DNA of 64,000 nucleotides from Candidatus Harrysmithiimonas galli (GCA_904373265.1 CAJFEE010000003.1:124001-188000), one strand, 5' to 3'. Positions 26,840 to 36,344 are shown, counted from the first letter of the stretch. The notes: generated by a model from the sequence alone, not told the origin. Program-made: numbers and translations.

Positions 26840-28249
26840 TTATGAGTTAAATATAATTTCCCCTTGATTCCCTACTTCAACAATCCGAATCGGGAATAAC
26901 TCGCTCAACCAATATGCCTCAATATAAAAGTCACCGGCAATTCGAGCAATCGGAGATCTTGAAATTTCTAAATAATCGTTATTGTATTGAAATACATTCC
27001 GGTCAGTACGAAGCTCCCAAACATTATTATCAAATGTCAATGTTACGAATTTCGAATTCTCTTCTTTGACTGTAAATCCTAATGATGTAAACAAATCCAT
27101 TGGATAATATACGCGCTGATTATAAATAATTCCTGTAAACGGAAGCTCCTCTTTTCGATAAGTTAAATGTAAATCCAAGCTTTCAAAGAAAGGAACATAT
27201 GAGCTTTTTGTTAAATTCATCGTAAAATATTGTGTATTCTTGCCCTGCAATTGTCGATACATTTTATCCAATAAATTTGGGGTAATTGCTTGATTGGGAT
27301 CGGCAAGCACTGAACGTCCCCATTGCTTGATATCCTCGATCATTAAATTCTGATTTAAATAATTATACATCATGGCCAATTTTTGATTACTTGGTTCTGT
27401 ACCGATAATAAAAGCTGTAAGTAAATCCAAAATTTCAGCTTTTGTCTTTGAGGCAAATTTATATCGCTTCTGCAATAAATTTTTTACAATCGAGGCCTCC
27501 ATTTTTGCCGAATTAACCTCATTTGATATAACAAGTGTCTGATCCCCATACTGTGGTTTTTTCAATCCATCTTCTATAATAATAACGGTTGGTTCAGTTA
27601 ATAGATCAAACTCCTCAAGTTTTTGAATCATCGTTGAAAAGCGATAGTTTTTTATACCTTCACTGACTAAAACATCCACATTTTCTTTTTGATACGCTCT
27701 GGTAAGCGTTGATGTTGTAAAATATAGATCATTATTCGGATTTCCATTCCAAAAAACAGTTAAACCAAACTGATCTCTAGAAGTCGTACCTAAAAGCTTC
27801 CCATCAAATACCCACGAAAAGTTTTGTGTATGATCATAAATACTTAATGACATTTTTCCATCCACATTTTTATTAATTGAAAAGAACGGGGAAGCCAATA
27901 AATGATGCGTACCAGATTGATAATGTGGATATGTATAGCTCAATGTAAAATCTGACTCTTCTGGTTGGATTGTCAGAAGTTGCGTAGCATTGACAAAACT
28001 CATTTCTTTTCCACTCTTATATGTTCCAGATATATTTGTTACGTTTTGAGGTATTTCCAAAACAATTTTTTCTTCTTTAATGTTAGAAAATTGCTGTTCA
28101 ACATATAAATCATTTCCTTGATAAGTGAGCTTTGTAGATGAAGTATACTCCCCAACGGCAGAAACACTTTTTTCATTCCATTGAAAATATAAAATTCCTC
28201 CTGTCGCCACTACGGATAAAAAAAATAAAATAATAACAATTTTTTTCAT
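26840..28249 (-). CDS. secreted protein with copper-amine-oxidase-like (stalk) domain
   Basis: A 469-residue protein with an N-terminal membrane anchor or uncleaved signal (KKIVIILFFLSVVATGGILYF minus ends; residues about 2-22). The body (25-370) is beta-rich and then partly helical, unrecognised. The C-terminal 90 residues (RVYYPMDLFTSLGFTVKEE, then FYIEAYWLSELF) resemble the copper amine oxidase N-terminal-like domain, common in cell-surface proteins of Firmicutes and not itself an oxidase. ATG 28249 follows AGGGGAG. Single gene after rsmD. Confidence 0.7.
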   Translation of the reverse strand: MKKIVIILFFLSVVATGGILYFQWNEKSVSAVGEYTSSTKLTYQGNDLYVEQQFSNIKEEKIVLEIPQNVTNISGTYKSGKEMSFVNATQLLTIQPEESDFTLSYTYPHYQSGTHHLLASPFFSINKNVDGKMSLSIYDHTQNFSWVFDGKLLGTTSRDQFGLTVFWNGNPNNDLYFTTSTLTRAYQKENVDVLVSEGIKNYRFSTMIQKLEEFDLLTEPTVIIIEDGLKKPQYGDQTLVISNEVNSAKMEASIVKNLLQKRYKFASKTKAEILDLLTAFIIGTEPSNQKLAMMYNYLNQNLMIEDIKQWGRSVLADPNQAITPNLLDKMYRQLQGKNTQYFTMNLTKSSYVPFFESLDLHLTYRKEELPFTGIIYNQRVYYPMDLFTSLGFTVKEENSKFVTLTFDNNVWELRTDRNVFQYNNDYLEISRSPIARIAGDFYIEAYWLSELFPIRIVEVGNQGEIIFNS

Positions 28250-28374
28250 ATGTTCTCCCCTATTCTTCATGATATTTCTATAAATAGCCTTCTTTTCTTT
28301 CCATTCATTCCATGCTAAATTAAGATTTGATATATTTATCTTTTATTTTACCGAAAAAACAGGAGGTTTTCCAT

Positions 28375-28761
28375 ATGATTCAAAAGTTTATTGAACTTGG
28401 ATCAGGGTTTACAGATCTTTATGAATGGATTGAAATATTAAACAGAAATCAGGATCGCATTGTACATATTTTCGCTTTTACAAGTCATCATAACAATAGG
28501 CAATACCTATCCTACGCTATTGCATTAACCCCTACACAACCAGGAGATTTTCAGCCCATTTATATTTGTCGTGAAGGCATTACATTAAAAGATGGGCAAT
28601 CCAAACGAAAGGATTTAATTACTTTTGAAGTGGAAAAACTTGGAAAAACAATAATCCCGATTGATGTCAAACATTCCAGTTTTTTTGAAACAAGCGATCT
28701 TTTCTATAATTATTTAATTGCTCTTTTACGCTTAAATCATTTGATTCCTCCATTACAATAA
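28375..28761 (+). CDS. conserved Bacillales protein of the ylb region (DUF7147-like)
   Basis: A 128-residue soluble protein. MIQKFIELGSGFTDLYEWI and the end YLIALLRLNHLIPPL recall a small family found next to ylb genes in Bacillus, sometimes labelled methylthioribose kinase without evidence; the family name is from memory. QPIYICREGI in the middle is also typical. AGGAGG lies seven bases before ATG 28375, so longer upstream starts are rejected. Function unknown. Confidence 0.6.
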   Translation: MIQKFIELGSGFTDLYEWIEILNRNQDRIVHIFAFTSHHNNRQYLSYAIALTPTQPGDFQPIYICREGITLKDGQSKRKDLITFEVEKLGKTIIPIDVKHSSFFETSDLFYNYLIALLRLNHLIPPLQ

Positions 28762-28797
28762 TGATTTCCTTCATGTATTTTACCCTGATAAAAATAA

Positions 28798-28829
28798 AAA
28801 GGTGCTGATAAAACTTAAACAGCACCTTT
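28798..28829. terminator. bidirectional terminator
   Basis: AAAGGTGCTG / CAGCACCTTT with a twelve-base loop, T-rich on both sides. It lies between the convergent plus-strand gene ending 28761 and ylbG. Confidence 0.85.
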
Positions 28830-28844
28830 CTTTTATTTCAAGCA

Positions 28845-29129
28845 TCACACACCATAATGCTTCTCAACTTCGATTTCTTTTTCATATGTGGATTTTCCTT
28901 TTTCATAACGAACATTTAAGAAGGGCTTGTAACTTGGTTCAACACGTTTCACAAAATTTAGCCGATTGATTTGGAGCAATAATGAGTCCACATTTTCTTG
29001 TGCAGCATATAAAATGACATATTTCATCCGCTTGGAGATATAATGGATATTTCCAAATTTACGCAATTGCCGAATATGTTTTAAGGAATATATATATACA
29101 ATGATTCCCTGTCTTTTTTCAAACTCCAT
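28845..29129 (-). CDS. ylbG: YlbG family protein (UPF0298/DUF2129)
   Basis: A 94-residue basic protein. MEFEKRQGIIVYIYSLKHIR, then FGNIHYISKRMKYVILYA and FVKRVEPSYKPFL, are the conserved parts of YlbG. Function not established. I start at ATG 29129, eight bases after AGGAG; an ATG two codons upstream is too close to it. It follows ylbF as in Bacillus. Confidence 0.88.
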   Translation of the reverse strand: MEFEKRQGIIVYIYSLKHIRQLRKFGNIHYISKRMKYVILYAAQENVDSLLLQINRLNFVKRVEPSYKPFLNVRYEKGKSTYEKEIEVEKHYGV

Positions 29130-29194
29130 ATCCATTCTCCTTTTTGGGTAATTTTTCTCAGTGTATCACGTTCTTTGCAAAAATGACAAGTGAA

Positions 29195-29668
29195 TTATCT
29201 TTGGCATCTGCAATGGTCTGCTTTGCTACAGTTACAATGTCGTAAACTTGATAATGACAAAAAAGAGCTTGCTTGCATTTCAATGGGGATTTCTGGAATA
29301 ACCGATTGAAAAATTTGAACAGACAACTGATCCAACAATATGCCAACATTTTTTTCTTGTTCTTTAAACCGTCGAACCAATGCATCACAATCCATAACTT
29401 GCTTTGCTTCAACAAGTGCCACTCGTCTTTTCTCATAATCAGGTGCCCACTTCCCATAAGATTGCACCTTAGAAAAATCATCCTTTGCCTTTTGAAAATC
29501 TCGAATTTTTTGTTGAGATTTTTCGTTGCAGCTCAAGGTTTTCTTTGCCATACAATAATCTAAAAGAGCTTTTGACTGCCTTAAACTTGTCATCATATGC
29601 TCCAACTGGTTTTCCATCTGCTCTCGTTTAGAAGCAAACTTGTCCAAAAATCTCCAACTCACTTTCAC
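29195..29668 (-). CDS. ylbF: YlbF, subunit of the Y-complex (RicF-like)
   Basis: A YlbF/YmcA-family helical protein, up to 157 residues. The core (QSKALLDYC, FQKAKDDFSKVQSYGKWAPDY, LLDQLSVQIFQSVIPEIP) is recognisable, and the end RHCNCSKADHCRCQR is Cys-rich. In Bacillus, YlbF with YmcA and YaaT forms a complex that carries iron-sulfur clusters and promotes RNase Y processing, competence and sporulation. The start is uncertain: a GTG at 29668 directly after the phosphatase gene, or an ATG at 29617 that gives 140 residues. Confidence 0.8.
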   Translation of the reverse strand: MKVSWRFLDKFASKREQMENQLEHMMTSLRQSKALLDYCMAKKTLSCNEKSQQKIRDFQKAKDDFSKVQSYGKWAPDYEKRRVALVEAKQVMDCDALVRRFKEQEKNVGILLDQLSVQIFQSVIPEIPIEMQASSFLSLSSLRHCNCSKADHCRCQR

Positions 29669-30250
29669 TTATAATACAGTAATATGATCCGACACATTAA
29701 AACGTTCTAATATCCATTTTTCACCTGTATGTAATACAAAGCTTGAACATGCATTTTGAAACTTTGACCGCATTTGAACTTGCTTTGGCGCAATTTGTGT
29801 TAAAAAAGCTTTAATAGCATGAGAATGTGCCACTACGATCACTCGTTTACCAGTATGATCATGTAACACTTGTTGCATTCCTTCCCATACACGAAACTGA
29901 ATTTCTTGATCCGTTTCAAATCCTACCCACTGCTGACTTTCTGGTGCCTCTAAATAAACCATTGCCTCACACCCTGAAATTTCACCAAAATCTCTTTCAA
30001 TAAAACGACTATCCAATAAAATGGATGAAAGACCAACCGCCTTGGCAATTTCCTTTGCTGTATCATAAGCACGAATCAACGGGCTACTGATCACAATATC
30101 CCATCTTTCACTTTGTAAAAATCTGGCTGTATCTCTTGCTTGCTGAATACCGATTTTATTTAACGGATTATTTTCCCTTCCTTGGATGAAACCATTTAAA
30201 TTCCAATCTGTTTGTCCATGACGAACAAAACATACCTTCGTTTCTATCAT
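29669..30250 (-). CDS. histidine phosphatase family protein
   Basis: A 193-residue phosphoglycerate-mutase-like phosphatase. CFVRHGQTDWNLNGFIQGR contains the catalytic RHG His, ERDFGEISG the acid residue, and VVAHSHAIKAFL the second catalytic His. The substrate is not predictable; PhoE, GpmB-like and CobC-like enzymes all fit. ATG 30250 follows AAAGGATT. It immediately precedes ylbF, an insertion compared with the Bacillus order as I recall it. Confidence 0.85.
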   Translation of the reverse strand: MIETKVCFVRHGQTDWNLNGFIQGRENNPLNKIGIQQARDTARFLQSERWDIVISSPLIRAYDTAKEIAKAVGLSSILLDSRFIERDFGEISGCEAMVYLEAPESQQWVGFETDQEIQFRVWEGMQQVLHDHTGKRVIVVAHSHAIKAFLTQIAPKQVQMRSKFQNACSSFVLHTGEKWILERFNVSDHITVL

Positions 30251-30331
30251 AAATATAATCCTTTCATTTTCCAAAATTGTTCATTTGAAAACATGTCCCT
30301 TTTATTTTAATACGTTTTATTTTTTTCATCC

Positions 30332-30363
30332 ACAAAAAATGTTCTCACTGACTCATTTTTTGT
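30332..30363. terminator. terminator-like hairpin
   Basis: Perfect ten-base arms ACAAAAAATG / CATTTTTTGT with a twelve-base loop. It lies upstream of the phosphatase gene and may block read-through into it. Confidence 0.55.
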
Positions 30364-31508
30364 AATTCATACAGTTTTGGGTGAATTCAACAACAACAAA
30401 AAATTGGAATCAAAGTATAAGAAACCAAAGCATCATTGTTTTTTAGTATGCGATCTCTAAACCACTGCAACCATTGTTTATCAAAATTATAAAACCAAAT
30501 ACGTCACCATCTGAATAACCACCCATCAAACTAAAACATAAAATCATTTGAGAAAATGATATAGAAATGTTCAGTGTATAAATAATAACTAAAAAGTCTA
30601 ACCACTCTACACAACCTATTTTTAACAATTATACCTTAAAGGAATATATTGAAAGTCGGTATTTTACATATCACTAGAGCACTCTTTCCAGAAATATAAT
30701 GCCAAAGGAGCCAATAAAAGAAAAGCTTAGTATTACGCACTTTTCGAAGATGCCTTTATTGAAATTATCTAAAAAGAAACAATATGAAAACATTTATCCT
30801 ACCCTGATGCACAGCAAAAAATTAACTCGTGATCTATTGCCCCTTCAATTGAGTTCAGATTTTCACTGATTCTCTTAGATCTTTCTTTCATTATCTTAGT
30901 TGAATATCCCTATCCGTCTGTATGAAATGAAATATCTTACATGAAAGTATTCCAGTTTGGGGGTTATCATTTATGGCACTTTTTCGCAATGCCTATCACA
31001 AAAGATCATGGAAAGCTTTGCTGTAAAGACAATATACAACGTCACTGAGCAGCGCAGATGATATTTTGAACGACATCTTTTTGCACTACTGATTTGATTT
31101 GCTTTCACACAAACAACAATTGATTTATGCAGCCAACTACTTTATTTTTAAGATTGCATGCACTGGTTACACTTATACATTTATTCCAATCCCCATATTT
31201 CTCATGAGATGAGAACGATTGTGTAAAAATATTCTCATAGACAGACAAGTCAAAGGAATCTACAGCATATTGCTTACCAATTTTTACCCCCATGGTGATC
31301 AGAAACTTGATTTGATTTACTATTTATTGACGATGGGGTAAAAACTACTTATACTTTGCCATTCATACAGTCGAATTGAAGTGATTTGTTTTAAACATAA
31401 AATTTTATGGAATATTTATTCATTTTTTGATAAATACATTCAGTTATACTTTTATAACGATCATATGTATTTTTATCCAATAAATAAAAAAATTAAGCAT
31501 TCTAAAAT

Positions 31509-31563
31509 TACCAAAAAGCACAGGTCAACAAATAAAAACAAAATGACATGGTGCTTTTTGGTA
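31509..31563 (-). terminator. terminator of ylbC-ylbD-ylbE
   Basis: Perfect 13-base arms TACCAAAAAGCAC / GTGCTTTTTGGTA, extended by an AGGTCA/TGACAT pairing with one mismatch. It lies about 140 bases after the ylbE stop. Confidence 0.7.
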
Positions 31564-31703
31564 TCTGTTTTGAATTCGATGCAGCTTAGCTGTTCCCATT
31601 TCAAGTACAGCAACATTAGATGATGATATTATAACAAAATATTTTGCTTGCCAGTCTTAACTTGACTAACATGTAAAAACAAAAATGATTTTCGATATTT
31701 TCC

Positions 31704-31949
31704 TTACCCCTCATTAGTCGTCTGCATCATTTGAAACAAATCAATCATCATGGATGCAAGTTGCACATTTTGTTGCAATTTACCAACCCGATCTGGAATG
31801 GACTTTTTAAAATATTGCTTAACAGATATCTCTAATGTATCCAAATCAGAAGGATTTCTTGTTAAACGGCGGTACCATTGCGGATTTTCCTGAATAAACC
31901 GATGATAGTCTGAATTTGACAATACAACTTCCCATACATCTTGCCGCAT
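31704..31949 (-). CDS. ylbE: YlbE-like protein
   Basis: An 81-residue protein with the family pattern FIQENPQWYRRLTRNP (about 18-33), followed by a helical C-terminal half. Function unknown; the gene sits in the ylb block of Bacillales. It starts six bases after the ylbD stop, with GAGGATT inside the ylbD end as ribosome binding site, so the two are coupled. Confidence 0.82.
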   Translation of the reverse strand: MRQDVWEVVLSNSDYHRFIQENPQWYRRLTRNPSDLDTLEISVKQYFKKSIPDRVGKLQQNVQLASMMIDLFQMMQTTNEG

Positions 31950-31955
31950 TTGTTC

Positions 31956-32426
31956 TTAATCCTCTTGTTTAAAAGTTGGGGGTGCTTGTTTTTTGGGAGT
32001 TCCAGTCTCTTTACGTGCACTGCCTGCAGGCTTGCGAAACTGATCAATGACCGATTGAATCGATGCAATCGTTGTACCAACATTCGTTATCTGATTTTGC
32101 AACTGATTCATATCTACTTCTTTTAAATATCCAAAGGCCGTCCCAAGCCATTCCATTGGTGCCTTCACATCCGAAAAAGAAAGCAAATTCTTTTTCCTTC
32201 CCTCATTTGCTCCAGATACAACCTCCCCTTCAATTGTTTCTGAATCAGCCGCCTCATTCGTATTTTCATATGCCTTCCAATATGCATCTTTTTCACCGAT
32301 AATCGACCATTCTTCATAAAATTCCTGAAGTGTCTTATTTCCAGAGCGAACCTCCTGCATCATTTTCGGATATTTTTTCACGAAAGCTTTAAATTCAACA
32401 ATAGAAGGATGTAAAGTTTTTCCCAT
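31956..32426 (-). CDS. ylbD: YlbD family (putative spore coat) protein
   Basis: A 156-residue protein. HPSIVEFKAFVKKYPKMMQE, then LQEFYEEWSIIGE near the N-terminus, are the YlbD signature. The middle is acidic (AADSETIEGEVVSGANEG) and the end is Pro/Lys-rich. In Bacillus YlbD is annotated as a putative coat protein. ATG 32426 follows AAAGGGTG; a GTG three codons earlier is unlikely. It is between ylbC and ylbE. Confidence 0.82.
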   Translation of the reverse strand: MGKTLHPSIVEFKAFVKKYPKMMQEVRSGNKTLQEFYEEWSIIGEKDAYWKAYENTNEAADSETIEGEVVSGANEGRKKNLLSFSDVKAPMEWLGTAFGYLKEVDMNQLQNQITNVGTTIASIQSVIDQFRKPAGSARKETGTPKKQAPPTFKQED

Positions 32427-32496
32427 GTTACTCACCCTTTCAAAACAATCTCTCTTTTACCAGTATAGATATTCGCCTGAAAAAGGTGACGCCTAT

Positions 32497-33570
32497 TCAA
32501 GTATTTTTAGAAAAATTTTGTGTATAGTAAGAACCACTGACTCCAATACCGATTTCATTAAATTCTTTAGACAATAAATTTACGCGATGACCTGGACTAT
32601 TCAACCAACCTACAGTCACATCCAATCCATCTGTATAATTTGCTGCAATATTTTCACCGGCCGCTTGAAAGGGATAATTTCCTTGCTCCAACCGATCTTT
32701 TAACGTACCCGTATTGGGTGACTCATGGGAAAAAAATTGATTTTGTTCCATATCCTGACTATGCAAAAATGAAATCTGACTTAAATCTGACTTCAATTTT
32801 AAAGTAGAACATCCATTTAACTTTCGAATAAAGTTTGTATAAATATAAATCTGCTTTTCTCTTGTCTGGTTCACTTGATTCATTTGTACTGTGCTGAGTT
32901 CTGGTGCAGTCAATAGCTCACCTGTATAACGCATTTGATACGGCTTTTGCATAATAAATACATCTTTTGTACCATAACGTACTCCGACAAGCTCATCTGT
33001 CTCCTGATCAAAATATAATTGAGCCAACTGGTTCCCCAACAAAATAATCGGTTTTACCATATAATCTTCCTCAGTTAAAACAAATTCAAAAGATTGAATT
33101 CCTTTTTTAAATTTGACAATTCTTTCCATTGTAAAGTCCTTACTTAATTGATTTCGATCTTGTAAAAACTGAAATGGCTCAACACCAAATGTATCTCCAG
33201 CAATAAAAATGGTCACAACTTCTTCATTGTCTATACCAATTTCTAAAATTTGATCCTGTGTGCTGTAACTATACCATGTATATCCATATCGACTTAAATT
33301 CATAGCCTTTGGATTGCCAAGCAAGGAAAGCACCTCGTCTTTTGAACGTCCTATCCATTCTGTTCCTTTTAAAGAAATTTTTCCATTCTGCGTCGTTAAC
33401 AGTTCTGATTCTGATTCATAAGAAACCGTTTTTTTCAGGCTTTCAGGTAATAGACTTTGAATTCTTTCCTCAACTTGTGACGGAATTTTATCCATTACAT
33501 ATGGGTAAGAAAGAAAAACCACACCTGTTAATATAGACAAAATAATAACCGTTTTTATCAGTATTCTCAT
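32497..33570 (-). CDS. ylbC: YlbC-like secreted CAP-domain protein
   Basis: A 357-residue protein. A signal-anchor (RILIKTVIILSILTGVVFL) is followed by a CAP-associated N-terminal region, about 65-220, with WIGRSKDEVLSLLGNP. The C-terminal SCP/CAP domain is about 240-357. In it DLSQISFLHSQDMEQNQFFSH supplies the conserved His/Glu site residues, and GENIA and VGWLNSPGHRVNLL the rest. Sporulating Bacillales carry several such proteins (YlbC, YkwD) of unclear role. Head of ylbCDE. Confidence 0.85.
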   Translation of the reverse strand: MRILIKTVIILSILTGVVFLSYPYVMDKIPSQVEERIQSLLPESLKKTVSYESESELLTTQNGKISLKGTEWIGRSKDEVLSLLGNPKAMNLSRYGYTWYSYSTQDQILEIGIDNEEVVTIFIAGDTFGVEPFQFLQDRNQLSKDFTMERIVKFKKGIQSFEFVLTEEDYMVKPIILLGNQLAQLYFDQETDELVGVRYGTKDVFIMQKPYQMRYTGELLTAPELSTVQMNQVNQTREKQIYIYTNFIRKLNGCSTLKLKSDLSQISFLHSQDMEQNQFFSHESPNTGTLKDRLEQGNYPFQAAGENIAANYTDGLDVTVGWLNSPGHRVNLLSKEFNEIGIGVSGSYYTQNFSKNT

Positions 33571-34156
33571 AAAAATCTATCCCCTTACTTTCATTACAGA
33601 CAAGATATAAATTGATATGTATCTCGTTTTGCCTGTTTGATTAGGATTTATCTTATTATATGATTTTTCATTTACTTTTTCAAAAATCCTTTTTATTTTT
33701 TAAGATTTTTACGTATAAAACCAAGCAAAAAATGATTGGTGATATAACACCATTACAGCACACATAATCCCCTTACAAAACAGGCATACAAAACAAAATA
33801 ACATACGAATGAGTCTCTTTACTCATATGGCTTTCATATTTTTTCAAAAGCTGTCTAATAACATCAAACATAGTTATAAATACGAAAAGAATTTAATATG
33901 GAAGGAATGCCTCACCTATCATATGAAACGGCTCACACCTGCGCAACAAAATCAATTGATACAAAAGAATATTACAATCTGCTTCCTTTATCATATATTG
34001 ATTTTTTAAAAAATCTATTTTTCTATAAAAAACAATTGAATTAAATACGATTATATGATTTAATTAATTCAAATGATATTTAAATAATCAAAAAAATAAG
34101 TAAAAAGTATTATTATAAAAGAATTATTTTTTATTGTAAGTTTTGTATTTACCATT
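33571..34156. other. intergenic region at the cta position
   Basis: AT-rich, no gene I can support. A 66-codon plus-strand frame (33809-34009) lacks a ribosome binding site and protein-like features. In Bacillus the cta cytochrome oxidase genes and ylbA/ylbB would lie between here and pycA. Confidence 0.4.
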
Positions 34157-34729
34157 ATGATTGCTTCAGCCACTTTTTCTGCCAACCATATTCATGAAGT
34201 CCAAAAATTAGATGTAGTAGATAATATGAATCAATTTATTTCTAGTATTACAGAAAAATACAATATTCATATTAAATATTTAGGAGATGGTACAGAAAAT
34301 ATTGATTTAGATGAAATAAAAACTGAAATATTAACAATAGCTATAGAAAATGAGAAAATCAATCTAGCCTATGAATTTGCAAAACAACATGCAAATTTAT
34401 CTCCTTTCCACTTGATTCAAAATCGTAGTCTATCTTCATATACTGCAATGACAACAAAAACAATGACAAAGAACGCTGTATCTTCCAAACCAATTAACAT
34501 GACTTGTACGTATAGGGAAGGAAAATCAGGAGCTGGATGGAAAATTGTTGACTATGTAAGTTCAACTGCCAGAGCAACAACATTAGGAGATAATTATGAA
34601 CCATTTGTATGGGTTGAGACTGAAAAGTGGGATTCAGGAAGAACGTTGTTTGTCAAACATAACGGATCCTATACGACAAAAAATGGAATAATATATATTG
34701 GCAATATAACTGCATGGGCTACTTTCTAA
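34157..34729 (+). CDS. putative secreted protein, start codon uncertain
   Basis: From the first ATG the product has 190 residues, but the frame stays open upstream to 34100 and encodes IIIKELFFIVSFVFTIMIAS, which completes a signal peptide ending near ATFSA. No ATG, GTG or TTG and no ribosome binding site lies in that extension, so either ATT is used or the 5' end is damaged. The mature part is helical for about 90 residues, then beta-rich (GKSGAGWKIVDYV, EPFVWVETEKWDSGRTLFVK). No family recognised. The next gene codes for a membrane protein. Confidence 0.5.
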   Translation: MIASATFSANHIHEVQKLDVVDNMNQFISSITEKYNIHIKYLGDGTENIDLDEIKTEILTIAIENEKINLAYEFAKQHANLSPFHLIQNRSLSSYTAMTTKTMTKNAVSSKPINMTCTYREGKSGAGWKIVDYVSSTARATTLGDNYEPFVWVETEKWDSGRTLFVKHNGSYTTKNGIIYIGNITAWATF

Positions 34730-34810
34730 AGAATTTATCTAAAAGGAACGAAAAGAAATCTTATATAAGGCTCTTTTCGTTATTTTGATTACGAAATGGA
34801 GTGCTTGACA

Positions 34811-35470
34811 ATGAATAAAAATATGAAGTTATCTTTTTCGTTCTTATTTGTATCTATATTCTTTCTCATTCGTTACATCATAAATTTTGCTGTGGATGTA
34901 TATGAATTACATAGAATTGCAAACAACACATCAAACAATGGAACAGAAATATTTAATTTTTTTACTAACATTGATTTATTTTGTGTAATTATACTGCCAC
35001 TTGTTTATTTTTACCTCAATCGAAATATTGATTACAAAGAACATCCTTCAGTTGATTTTGTTGTGAAGTTATGGGGTGGAATTTTGCTGATTCAATCTTG
35101 TGCATATATCGCATGGATTGGTCGTGTGCAGTTTATAGATAACATAGCCTTCGAAAAAAATTTTCATCTATACACTGTAAATCTTTTTACATTCATTACT
35201 TCAATACTTGCCGCTATCCTTTTTATTGGTTATCTCGCTACATCATATCACATGAAAAATAAAAAAATATTTATAGTCGGATTATGGCAGACCGTATTTT
35301 TATTTTTGATGATGATTTTCCTACCATTGTATTTTATTGAAGATATTACAAATCCATTGCCATATGAATTTTTTTGGAAACCTATGTTTTATAGACTTCC
35401 TTCCCTCATTCTTTCATATAGTTATTTTTTCATCGGAAAACACATAAAAAACATAACAACAATTTCTTAA
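34811..35470 (+). CDS. multi-spanning membrane protein, function unknown
   Basis: A 219-residue protein with about six membrane segments (for example LFCVIILPLVYFYLN, GGILLIQSCAYIAWIG, FTFITSILAAILFIGYL). ATG 34811 follows GGAG by about eight bases; the ATG at 34796 would overlap that site. It lies 80 bases after the secreted-protein gene on the same strand and is followed by a terminator, so they may form a pair. No family recognised. Confidence 0.55.
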   Translation: MNKNMKLSFSFLFVSIFFLIRYIINFAVDVYELHRIANNTSNNGTEIFNFFTNIDLFCVIILPLVYFYLNRNIDYKEHPSVDFVVKLWGGILLIQSCAYIAWIGRVQFIDNIAFEKNFHLYTVNLFTFITSILAAILFIGYLATSYHMKNKKIFIVGLWQTVFLFLMMIFLPLYFIEDITNPLPYEFFWKPMFYRLPSLILSYSYFFIGKHIKNITTIS

Positions 35471-35519
35471 ATCCAAAAAGAGGTCGCATACTCCCAAGAA
35501 AGTAATTGTATAATCGAAA

Positions 35520-35558
35520 GACGGCATAGTCAGTCAAAAGCTATGCCGTTTTTCTTTT
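35520..35558 (+). terminator. terminator after the 34-35.5 kb gene pair
   Basis: ACGGCATAG / CTATGCCGT with an eleven-base loop, followed by a run rich in T (TTTTCTTTTTT). A 97-codon frame beginning inside it (35543) is therefore unlikely to be a gene. Confidence 0.8.
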
Positions 35559-35956
35559 TTCCGCTGTTATCAGAGTATAAGTTTCGTAGCAAACATAGAA
35601 AACCGATGGTCGTTCCCATAACCCATATCCCCTTTGATTTCTTACATATCAAGCAGAATAATGTAGCATTTTACGGATATAGCAGAGAAATTTATTGTAT
35701 GGGTATCTATTTCATTTTTTCTTCAATCAATACCTATTCTTCTGTTACCTGTATGATGGTAACAGGACAAATTGGTGGTAGCATAACATATTTGCTTTAT
35801 ACAGCGAAAAAAAAACAAATGGAAAAGGTCACATAGCTATTTATTAAAATAGGAATATAAACGCAAGCAATAAATCAAAATTTTGGGCATGGAGGAACTA
35901 TTTTTATGGAATAGAAAAATAATTTAGATGGATGTTGTTCTGATGAGTTGGAAGAA

Positions 35957-36112
35957 ATGATAATCGATAATATCAAAGCTGTCTTTTTATCAAATCATGA
36001 AATTTTAGATGAATGTCGGGAATACATCAAAGAAGATTACCCTAATGATTGTGAAAATATAACAGATGATGAATTTCTTGAAATCATTCAAACAATTCAT
36101 AATAAGTTTTAG
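35957..36112 (+). CDS. possible small acidic protein or fragment
   Basis: A 51-residue frame (MIIDNIKAVFLSNHEIL, then EYIKEDYPNDCENITDDEF) with natural codon use. The frame is open further upstream (LDGCCSDELEE), so it may be the tail of a longer, truncated gene. No ribosome binding site seen. Confidence 0.3.
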   Translation: MIIDNIKAVFLSNHEILDECREYIKEDYPNDCENITDDEFLEIIQTIHNKF

Positions 36113-36166
36113 AACACTGGGCATCAAGAAAATTTCTTGAAATTAGATTTAGCTTTCAATAATTGA

Positions 36167-36316
36167 AAAAAGTGGGACATCGTTGCGTTGCATTGTGCCG
36201 GATATACTCAGTCGGATGGTTTTGATAATTGTAATGAAATGGCTACAGAACAATATGAAAAAAGACGATTCCCACTTATCGAGAAAATAACACAGACAAA
36301 ATGCCATCAAGGATAA
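36167..36316 (+). pseudogene. C-terminal gene fragment
   Basis: Open frame directly after a stop codon and without a start. It reads WDIVALHCAGYTQSDGFD, then NEMATEQYEKRRFPLIEKI, and ends at 36316 inside a terminator hairpin. The composition is protein-like. I take it as the leftover end of a mobile-element gene whose 5' part is lost. Family not identified. Confidence 0.35.
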
Positions 36317-36344
36317 ACTGCGCACTTTGCGCCCTTGATGGCAT
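36301..36344 (+). terminator. terminator hairpin
   Basis: AATGCCATCAAGG and CCTTGATGGCATT form a perfect 13-base stem, with an inner GCGCA/TGCGC element in the loop. TTCTTATCC follows on the plus strand. It closes the preceding fragment. Confidence 0.7.

Larger units (their letters stand above)
30251..31703. other. 1.45-kb stretch without intact genes
   Basis: AT-rich sequence between the phosphatase gene and ylbE with no credible complete gene. A minus-strand frame at 31105-31293 (KQYAVDSFDLSVYENIF) faintly recalls the DSFPV-type catalytic region of some transposases. Frames upstream of it on the same strand are stop-ridden, which suggests a decayed insertion sequence. Two hairpins (30332-30363 and 31509-31563) bound the stretch. 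Confidence 0.4.

Noticed and set aside
31105..31293. 62-codon frame as a real gene
   Set aside because: Too short, no ribosome binding site. The resemblance to transposases is weak, so it is mentioned only as a possible relic.
33809..34009. 66-codon frame before the secreted-protein gene
   Set aside because: No ribosome binding site and no recognisable or protein-like pattern.
35543..35836. 97-codon plus-strand frame
   Set aside because: It begins within a terminator hairpin and T run, has no ribosome binding site, and its composition is not protein-like at the start.
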